From NCBI GenBank assembly GCA_030690405.1, contig JAUYGU010000066.1, positions 1 through 12,712 on the forward strand: 12,712 nt of DNA. The letters are read 5' to 3'. Position numbers and translations under genes: made by a program. Positions 6,247-10,758 of this stretch are shown here, piece after piece (position 1 is the first letter of the stretch; each line of letters starts with the position of its first letter). A model generated the notes under the pieces. That model was not told the DNA's origin and did not search any database. It worked only from the letters and a program-made list of their open reading frames with translations. This stretch comes from Dehalococcoidia bacterium (GTDB lineage: Bacteria > Chloroflexota > Dehalococcoidia > SM23-28-2 > RBG-16-64-32).

Positions 6247-7124
6247 GCATCCTCGTCGATAGCTCCACCCGCCTCCTCGTCCAGGGCATTACCGGCCGCG
6301 AAGGCTCATTCCAGACGCGCCGCTGCATCGAGTACGGGACAAACGTCGTCGCCGGCGTCACGCCGGGCCGCGGCGGCGCGGAGGCTGAGGGCGTGCCCGT
6401 CTTCGATACCGCGCGCGAGGCGGTCGCCGCCACGCAGGCGAACTGCTCCCTCATCTTCGTTCCGGCGCCGTTCGCGGCGGACGCCGTCCTTGAGGCGGCG
6501 GACGCCGGCATCCCGGTCATCATCTGCATCACCGAAGGCGTTCCCACCATGGACATGGTGCGAGTTCGCCGCTTCCTGACGGGCTCCGGCGTCACCGTCA
6601 TCGGCCCCAACTGTCCGGGGGTCATCACCCCCGGACAGGCCCGCGTGGGCATCATGCCCGGCGACGTCTTCTCAGCGGGCAAGGTCGGCGTCATCTCGCG
6701 TTCCGGCACGCTGGTCTACGAGGCGGTGGCCCAGCTGACGGCGCAGGGCATCGGCCAGTCCACCTGCGTCGGCGTCGGCGGCGACCCGGTCATCGGCACC
6801 ACGCCGGTGGAGGCGCTGCGCATGTTCAACGAGGACGCGGGCACGTCCGCCGTCGTCTTCATCGGCGAGATCGGCGGCGTGGCGGAGCAACAGGCCGCCG
6901 AGTACATCCGCGCGGCGGTGTCCAAGCCGGTGATCGCCTTCATCGCCGGGGCCACCGCGCCGCCGGGACGGCGGATGGGCCACGCCGGCGCCATCATCGT
7001 CGGCGCCGCCGGCACCGCGCAGGCGAAGAAGGAGGCGCTGGCCGCCGCCGGCGCCACCATAGTCGACAGCCCCGCCGATATCGGCGCCATCACGGAGCGC
7101 GTCCTGGCCGAACGAAACCTCTAA
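6243..7124 (+). CDS. sucD: Succinyl-CoA synthetase alpha subunit
   Basis: 293 residues, normal length. The alpha subunit binds CoA and carries the phosphohistidine of succinyl-CoA synthetase. Visible parts are the N-terminal CoA-binding Rossmann fold with GITGREGSF (15-23) and [10 protein letters not shown] (36-45), the conserved [10 protein letters not shown] (121-130), SRSGTLVYE (152-160), and [10 protein letters not shown], in which H247 is the expected phosphorylated histidine. The GTG start at 6243 overlaps the DinB-like stop; family N-termini begin at the same place. Almost always sucD follows sucC directly. Here they are separated by about 2.6 kb including an antisense gene, so balanced expression of the two subunits needs separate transcripts. 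Confidence 0.96.
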   Translation: MSILVDSSTRLLVQGITGREGSFQTRRCIEYGTNVVAGVTPGRGGAEAEGVPVFDTAREAVAATQANCSLIFVPAPFAADAVLEAADAGIPVIICITEGVPTMDMVRVRRFLTGSGVTVIGPNCPGVITPGQARVGIMPGDVFSAGKVGVISRSGTLVYEAVAQLTAQGIGQSTCVGVGGDPVIGTTPVEALRMFNEDAGTSAVVFIGEIGGVAEQQAAEYIRAAVSKPVIAFIAGATAPPGRRMGHAGAIIVGAAGTAQAKKEALAAAGATIVDSPADIGAITERVLAERNL

Positions 7125-7161
7125 GTAGACCGGCCCGCGCCACGGGCTTGCCACGCTGGGC

Positions 7162-7167
7162 TATAAT
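7162..7167 (+). promoter_or_regulatory. -10 box of the SRPBCC gene
   Basis: A perfect TATAAT lies in the 120-base gap after sucD. No clear -35 is found. Transcription from it would give a leader of about 70 bases carrying the ribosome binding site at 7232. Confidence 0.45.
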
Positions 7168-7231
7168 ATGGGGCGCGGCCGGTCCGGGGGGGGCATCGGC
7201 CGCTCAGCGCCGCCGCAGCCAAGCGGCAAGG

Positions 7232-7238
7232 AAGGAGG
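7232..7238 (+). promoter_or_regulatory. Ribosome binding site fixing the SRPBCC start
   Basis: AAGGAGG lies 7 bases before the ATG at 7246. This near-perfect site selects 7246 over the in-frame ATG at 7168, which overlaps the TATAAT promoter. Confidence 0.8.
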
Positions 7239-7245
7239 CACCCGT

Positions 7246-7743
7246 ATGCCATCCGTGGAGCGCTCCCTGACGATTGCCGTCCCGCCTGCCCGCGTCTACG
7301 ACGCTCTTGTGGACCACAGCCGCTGGCTGGAATGGAACCCCCATATGAGGGAGATGAGACCCCTCAGCGAAGGCCCCCTGGCCCCGGGCTTCAGGGCGCG
7401 CCTCGCCGCCAAGCTCAACCCCTTCGCCAGCACCTGGGAGGTCACAGAGGTCAACCCCGGCCGCTCCTTCGCCTGGGCATCCTCCTCCTTCTTCCCGGGC
7501 CTCCGTCTCGTCTTCGACCACATCGCCGAAGGCGCCGACGGCGGCACCCGCGCCACCATCCGCATCGACGTCGAAGGTCCCCTGGCCTTTCCGGCCTGGC
7601 TAGCCGGTGGCTTCTACGGGCGCAACTTCTTGGGCCGCTCCCTGGGCGCCCTCAGGCGCATGCTTGAGGGCGAGGCGCCAGCAGTGCCGGAGCCCGAGCC
7701 CGCCGCCGAGGAGCCGGAACCGGAGGCCGAGAGCGAGGAGTAG
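7246..7743 (+). CDS. SRPBCC (START-like) ligand-binding protein with acidic tail
   Basis: 165 residues with the helix-grip pattern of polyketide-cyclase/dehydrase-type SRPBCC proteins, which hold hydrophobic ligands in a deep cavity. The first strand and helix read VERSLTIAVPPARVYDALVDHSRWLEWNP, with the typical Trp pair. Later come the STWEVTEVNPGRSFAWAS strands, a GGTRATIRIDVEG strand and the long C-terminal helix (FLGRSLGALRRMLEG). The last 22 or so residues are a Pro/Glu-rich acidic tail, probably disordered. No ligand or reaction can be named. It sits between sucD and the ferredoxin gene with its own promoter and ribosome site. Confidence 0.8.
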   Translation: MPSVERSLTIAVPPARVYDALVDHSRWLEWNPHMREMRPLSEGPLAPGFRARLAAKLNPFASTWEVTEVNPGRSFAWASSSFFPGLRLVFDHIAEGADGGTRATIRIDVEGPLAFPAWLAGGFYGRNFLGRSLGALRRMLEGEAPAVPEPEPAAEEPEPEAESEE

Positions 7744-7770
7744 GGCGCAACCGAAAAACGAATAAAACGG

Positions 7771-7800
7771 TTGCTAAACCCACAGAGCGGCCCGTATACT
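7771..7800 (+). promoter_or_regulatory. Promoter of the ferredoxin gene
   Basis: TTGCTA (7771-7776), an 18-base spacer and TATACT (7795-7800) make a good sigma-70-type promoter. Transcription would begin about 12 bases before the ATG at 7819, leaving a very short leader with no Shine-Dalgarno site. Confidence 0.6.
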
Positions 7801-7818
7801 AGGCCGCGAAGATAGCCC

Positions 7819-8310
7819 ATGTCCTACAAGATCGTCAGTACCTGCATCGGCTGCACCGCCTGCACCAAACGCTGCCCGACTGAGGCGATAACAGGCGAGC
7901 GCAACAGCATCCACATCATCGACCCGGAGCTGTGCATCGACTGCGGCGCCTGCGGCGTCGTCTGCCCCGTGGAGTGCATCAACGATGACGTCGGCGACGT
8001 CTGCAAGGAGTTCCCCCGCCGCGAGTGGCCCAAGGCGATCGTCATCGAGGAGAACTGCATCGGCTCCGGCTGCGAGCTGTGCATCAACATCTGCCCCTTC
8101 GACGCGCTGGAGCTCGACACCTCCGGCAAGCAGGTGGGCGACTTCTTCGGCGTGGCGCGCGTTATCGAGAAGCGCTGCACCGGCTGCCGCCTGTGCGAGG
8201 ACGCCTGCGGCTGGAGCGCTATCTACATCGACCCGCCGCGGGCGGCGCTCAAGAAGCGCCTGTACCAGTCGGTGGAGCTGCTGGAAACGGCGGAGACCGC
8301 CGCCGGCTAG
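7819..8310 (+). CDS. Ferredoxin with four 4Fe-4S cysteine motifs
   Basis: A 163-residue cytoplasmic electron carrier built from two bacterial-type diferredoxin units. Motif 1 has C9, C12, C15 and C19 followed by P. Motif 2 has C39, C42, C45 and C49 followed by P. Motif 3 is C80-x4-C85-x2-C88-x3-C92-P, two residues longer than usual between its first cysteines. Motif 4 has C120, C123, C126 and C130 followed by Gly instead of Pro. C53 and C62 are additional. All sixteen expected ligands are present, so up to four clusters are plausible. A charged tail follows (about 140-163). There is no neighbouring oxidoreductase, so its partners are unknown; it may serve a 2-oxoacid oxidoreductase or hydrogenase encoded elsewhere. 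Confidence 0.9.
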   Translation: MSYKIVSTCIGCTACTKRCPTEAITGERNSIHIIDPELCIDCGACGVVCPVECINDDVGDVCKEFPRREWPKAIVIEENCIGSGCELCINICPFDALELDTSGKQVGDFFGVARVIEKRCTGCRLCEDACGWSAIYIDPPRAALKKRLYQSVELLETAETAAG

Positions 8311-8359
8311 CCTGAGCCCGCCGACCCCGCCCGCCGCGTCCCAATCAACGAACCAGGAA

Positions 8360-8393
8360 CCAGCAAACCTCACTTCTCCGTATGGTTTGCTGG
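8360..8393. repeat. Perfect 10-bp hairpin between ferredoxin and tRNA genes
   Basis: CCAGCAAACC (8360-8369) pairs fully with GGTTTGCTGG (8384-8393) around a 14-base loop. It stands between two convergent transcripts, the ferredoxin mRNA and the minus-strand tRNA. A two-way terminator or tRNA 3'-processing structure is plausible, but neither side has a T-run. Confidence 0.5.
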
Positions 8394-8413
8394 ATCCGAT
8401 CGCAGGGCATGGC

Positions 8414-8505
8414 TGGCGGAGGGAGTGGGATTCGAACCCACGAGGGAGCTTTCACCCCCTACCCGCTTAGCAGGCGGGCGCACTAGGCCACTATGCGATC
8501 CCTCC
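8414..8505 (-). tRNA. tRNA-Ser(GCU)
   Basis: Minus-strand class II tRNA. Acceptor GGAGGGA (8505-8499) pairs with TCCCTCC (8424-8418), then discriminator G and encoded CCA (8416-8414). The anticodon loop CTGCTAA gives GCT at 8471-8469. The long variable arm and T arm GTGGG-TTCGAAT-CCCAC are clear. It reads AGC/AGU serine codons. With the UGA isoacceptor at 120 it makes two serine tRNAs in 8.5 kb, sharing nearly the same acceptor and T arms. Confidence 0.97.
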
Positions 8506-8521
8506 GCTTGCGGCCACGCTC

Positions 8522-8530
8522 AGTATAGCA
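8522..8530 (-). promoter_or_regulatory. Extended -10 promoter of tRNA-Ser(GCU)
   Basis: On the minus strand TGCTATACT matches the extended -10 form TGnTATAAT at five of six hexamer bases. It ends 16 bases before the tRNA 5' end. No -35 is obvious, as expected for extended -10 promoters. Confidence 0.5.
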
Positions 8531-8560
8531 AAGTTGTTTCTCCGCCCCGATCGCCTGGGG

Positions 8561-8618
8561 GAGCCCGTGGGGCTCTGCCCCTCGGAATCAAAGCCTGTCC
8601 TGAGCCGCGTCGAAGGGG
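8561..8618. repeat. Short repeat-like elements in the tRNA/VTT spacer
   Basis: The spacer between 8506 and 8678 holds no gene. GAGCCC-GTG-GGGCTC (8561-8575) is a perfect 6-bp hairpin. The stretch at 8594-8618 (CCTGTCCTGAGCC followed by a TCGAAGGGG end) resembles a short dispersed intergenic repeat that I recall from many environmental genomes. A run of GGGC units follows at 8625-8639. The repeat assignment is from memory. Confidence 0.4.
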
Positions 8619-8678
8619 TTACGGGCGGGCGGGCGGGACGAAACCACGTTACGCTATCAGGTTAGCGACGAGAGCCGC

Positions 8679-9383
8679 TCAGATCTCGAACGCGTCCAGC
8701 AGCGCCTGCCCGATGATCACCAGCAGGACCACCCGCGCCGTCTTCCCTATCGCTACCGCGAGGAGGAAGCGCCAGAAGTTCATCCGCACCGCGCCCGCCG
8801 TGATCCCGGCGAACTCGAACAGCGGGTTCGGCACGCCCGCCAGCACCAGCAGGGTGACAAATCCGTAGCGGGCCATCAGCCAGTCCACCCAGCCTGCCGC
8901 CCGCCGCAGCCCCCCTCCCAACCGGCCGCCCAGCGGCATCCGGCGCTCCTCGCTGACGCCGCGCGCCACCGCCCCCGCAACGTACGCCGTCGATTCGGCC
9001 AGCGTCATCCCCGCCGCCCCCGCCAGCACCACCCCAGGGTCCCACAGCGTCCGCGAGCCGACGACGATCAGCGTCTGCCCGGCCGCCGTCAGCCCGGGCA
9101 CCGGCACGAACACCGTGGCCGTGCCCAGGAAGTTCGCCAGAAAGATGCCCGGGTAGCCCAGCGTGCGAAAGTCGCCCTCATCCAGCCAGCCGGCGGCGAA
9201 CGGCACCGTCGTCCCGATGATCAGGGCGATGATCGCCGCCGCGCCCAGCGCGAACATGACCGGTCGCGGCACCCGCTCCAGCGGCAGCCACGAGGGCAGG
9301 TCCAGGACCAGCCGACTGGTCGGCGGCTCCGGCAGGACCAGGTCTTCGTGCTGGGGGTGCGCCTTCGCGCTCTCCTCCGCCAT
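8679..9383 (-). CDS. VTT/DedA-like integral membrane protein
   Basis: 234 residues from the ATG at 9383. A hydrophilic N-terminus (about 1-38) is followed by several hydrophobic segments (about 41-62, 76-96, 115-140, 172-192 and 205-228). The pattern LAGAAGMTLAESTAYVAG and the later GVPNPLFEFAGITAGAVRMNFW match the VTT (SNARE-associated/DedA) fold, whose members are thought to be lipid scramblases or transporters. Here the paired re-entrant region has PVPGLTAAG and VPNPLFEFAG. The longer frame begins at 9431, but 9383 is preferred because a TATACT box lies 7 bases upstream, consistent with a leaderless message. Substrate unknown. Confidence 0.78.
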   Translation of the reverse strand: MAEESAKAHPQHEDLVLPEPPTSRLVLDLPSWLPLERVPRPVMFALGAAAIIALIIGTTVPFAAGWLDEGDFRTLGYPGIFLANFLGTATVFVPVPGLTAAGQTLIVVGSRTLWDPGVVLAGAAGMTLAESTAYVAGAVARGVSEERRMPLGGRLGGGLRRAAGWVDWLMARYGFVTLLVLAGVPNPLFEFAGITAGAVRMNFWRFLLAVAIGKTARVVLLVIIGQALLDAFEI

Positions 9384-9390
9384 CGGGTTC

Positions 9391-9396
9391 AGTATA
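9391..9396 (-). promoter_or_regulatory. -10 box of the VTT/DedA-like gene
   Basis: On the minus strand TATACT ends 7 bases before the ATG at 9383. With usual -10 to start spacing, transcription would begin at or within a base of the start codon. No -35 match is visible. Confidence 0.45.
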
Positions 9397-9420
9397 CGCG
9401 CGCGGCGGAGCGGCCAGTGC

Positions 9421-9762
9421 TCAGGGATCACTTCCGGGCGAGGGCTCCACCACGACGATCTTGTCCTCTAACCTCAATCGTTTTGGGTCGGGTGTTCCCG
9501 ACCCCCCAAGCGTGCCGTCTGGACGGAGATATTGGTGCACCTCAACCAGCCATTGCCCTTCAGCATCCAGATACCGGAGCACTTGGCTTCGAGTGCCCTC
9601 CTCCTGCCCCCGTTCCCGCCACTTTTTTAGATCGCGGTCTGACAGCACTTCCTTTGTCAACTCCCCGTTCGCTATCATCATTGGCAATCTGCTATTATTG
9701 TAAAGTGAGCGTATGGTATCCTTACTGACATACTCAGAGGGAAGGTAACCGGAGGGTGCCAC
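9421..9762 (-). CDS. Small conserved-looking hypothetical protein
   Basis: 113 residues from a GTG at 9762, or 86 from the ATG at 9681. No family can be named with confidence. The central part (LRYLDAEGQWLVEVHQYLRPDGTLG) is a compact beta-type segment, followed by GGSGTPDPKRL and a hydrophobic DKIVVVE strand. I recall similar VHQY/PDPKRL hypothetical proteins in other bacteria but cannot verify this. Neither start has a clear Shine-Dalgarno site. With the GTG start it begins one base from the divergent gene at 9764, and its first codons overlap that gene's ribosome site. The block is less GC-rich than its surroundings. Confidence 0.6.
   Translation of the reverse strand: MAPSGYLPSEYVSKDTIRSLYNNSRLPMMIANGELTKEVLSDRDLKKWRERGQEEGTRSQVLRYLDAEGQWLVEVHQYLRPDGTLGGSGTPDPKRLRLEDKIVVVEPSPGSDP
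9751..9756 (+). promoter_or_regulatory. Ribosome binding site of the gene at 9764
   Basis: GGAGGG lies 7 bases before the ATG at 9764. It makes this start reliable, and it lies inside the first codons of the divergent frame that would start at 9762. Confidence 0.75.
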
Positions 9763-9763
9763 G

Positions 9764-10132
9764 ATGTATCAGTCGCTGTTAACTGAGCTCAGCCGATACG
9801 CGGCGGGCCTAAGCACTGCGAGGGACTTGGAGGCCTGGCTGATCTCGGAGTTGCAGACCATCCTCGACTCCAACGATCAAGAAGCTATCGACTTGGCTAA
9901 CCAAGTCGAGGGTATGCTCGTCGAGTTCTCGGCCGGCCTCATGCCCGAGCCAGAATTGCGGGGCAACATCGAGGCGCTCGCCCGGAGGGGGGAAACGTTG
10001 AGACTTGAGATTGTCGAAGTACCGCATGGCGTTGAGGACAGCACCGGCTCGAGCGCCGTCCCGACAATCACGAGGGATTTCCTTGACCGCCCTGTGGTGG
10101 ATGTCCGGCTCCGCCGGGAATTGGTTGCCTAG
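9764..10132 (+). CDS. Small helical hypothetical protein
   Basis: 122 residues without a family name. The first two thirds are predicted helical and acidic: YQSLLTELSRYAAGLSTARDLEAWLI, then a second helix around ELQTILDSNDQEAIDLANQVEG, then a third around PEPELRGNIEALARR. The layout (a short helix, a statement like RDLEAWL, then an acidic helix) is one I have seen in small proteins of related bacteria, but no function is known to me. The start is well supported by GGAGGG. The last 65 bases overlap the end of the convergent gene at 10068, so either C-terminus could be longer than its family norm. Confidence 0.65.
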   Translation: MYQSLLTELSRYAAGLSTARDLEAWLISELQTILDSNDQEAIDLANQVEGMLVEFSAGLMPEPELRGNIEALARRGETLRLEIVEVPHGVEDSTGSSAVPTITRDFLDRPVVDVRLRRELVA

Positions 10133-10556
10133 AATAGATCACGCGCAAGGGGATCCGCGTCAGGCGCTCGTCACCTAAGGACACATCGAACCAGTAAAGT
10201 CCTGGCTGCTCGAATCTAATCGTCATCTTCGCAGCCACATCGATTCCACGGTCGTCTTCCCCCTCGAAGTAGAGGTCGGTGGTTATCGGCGAAGGGCTCT
10301 CGCCGGATGGCTTGATAAGCCTTACCGTTAGCGGCATCGTGCCTCGAGCTGAGCCCGCCTTCAGCTTGATAAGAAGAAACACATCATACGGGAACGGCTC
10401 CATCTCGTCAGGTGGTGAGGGGCCCACAACGGCGTGGATCACCCTGTCTATGATCCGAATGGCAGACTTCACGCCATCCTGTTCTTCCAGAACCTTCTCA
10501 CACAGGCAGGCCGTCTGCAGGTAGGGTCCATCAGTGAAAGGTCGTACAGTGGTCAT
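10068..10556 (-). CDS. DUF6941-like protein
   Basis: 162 residues. The opening YLQTACLCEKVLEEQDGVKSAIRIIDRV and the following beta-rich part (PLTVRLIKPSGES, AAKMTIRFEQPGLYWFDVSLGDERLTRIPLRVIY) resemble proteins annotated as DUF6941, a small single-domain beta-sandwich of unknown role. The last 20 residues are a Gly/Pro/Gln-rich tail lying in the overlap with the gene at 9764. The ATG at 10556 has GGAG 7 bases upstream (10567-10564). It is divergent from miaB across a 200-base spacer. The family name is from memory, not from a search. Confidence 0.65.
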   Translation of the reverse strand: MTTVRPFTDGPYLQTACLCEKVLEEQDGVKSAIRIIDRVIHAVVGPSPPDEMEPFPYDVFLLIKLKAGSARGTMPLTVRLIKPSGESPSPITTDLYFEGEDDRGIDVAAKMTIRFEQPGLYWFDVSLGDERLTRIPLRVIYSRQPIPGGAGHPPQGGQGNPS

Positions 10557-10599
10557 CGCTCAGCTCCAATTTTGCCAGTCCCGGAAATATTCCAGAACA

Positions 10600-10630
10600 A
10601 CAGTACGTCATCCTGTAGCCGACGTGTCAA
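10600..10630 (-). promoter_or_regulatory. Candidate promoter of the DUF6941-like gene
   Basis: On the minus strand a perfect TTGACA (10630-10625) is followed 19 bases later by TACTGT (10605-10600). The spacing is long. The -35 is part of a small inverted repeat, TGTCA (10625-10629) and TGACA (10639-10643). The 10557-10758 spacer holds no gene. Confidence 0.3.
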
Positions 10631-10742
10631 CGGTATTATGACAACATAAGCTGCCACTTTTGACGCCTTCCTCGAACTTCCACACGGGAGCAGGAGGCCA
10701 CGGCGGCGCCTGTCAGCGCCCAGTTGAGCGTCGCCCTCGTGC

Positions 10743-10748
10743 TACAAT
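10743..10748 (+). promoter_or_regulatory. Possible -10 box of miaB
   Basis: TACAAT ends 10 bases before the miaB ATG, with no Shine-Dalgarno site between. This suggests a nearly leaderless message. The only -35-like hexamer, TTGAGC at 10724-10729, is too close (13 bases). Confidence 0.35.
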
Positions 10749-10758
10749 CTCTCTCGCC

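Noticed and set aside
2489..7124. sucC/sucD as malyl-CoA or citryl-CoA synthetase subunits
   Set aside because: The sequences match ordinary succinyl-CoA synthetase in length and motifs, and no lyase gene for malyl-CoA or citryl-CoA is nearby. A related substrate is not strictly excluded.
7133..7147. GCCCG/CGGGC hairpin after sucD as a terminator
   Set aside because: Only five base pairs and no T-run follow; such stems are expected by chance in DNA this GC-rich.
8425..8868. Plus-strand open frame of 147 codons across the tRNA-Ser(GCU) gene
   Set aside because: It runs antisense through a clear tRNA and into the VTT/DedA-like gene, and its translation is low-complexity Arg/Pro/Gly.
9485..9504. 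Perfect 8-bp hairpin GGGTCGGG-TGTT-CCCGACCC as a third REP-like insert
   Set aside because: On the minus strand it encodes GGSGTPDP in a frame whose relatives, as I recall, keep a GGSGxPDPKR motif, so the palindrome can arise from coding constraint. It also has no GTAG head and no T-run for a terminator.
10660..10758. TTG-started N-terminal extension of MiaB by 33 residues
   Set aside because: MiaB proteins begin close to the YHIWTEGCQMN segment. The additional residues look non-coding and contain the presumed -10 region.
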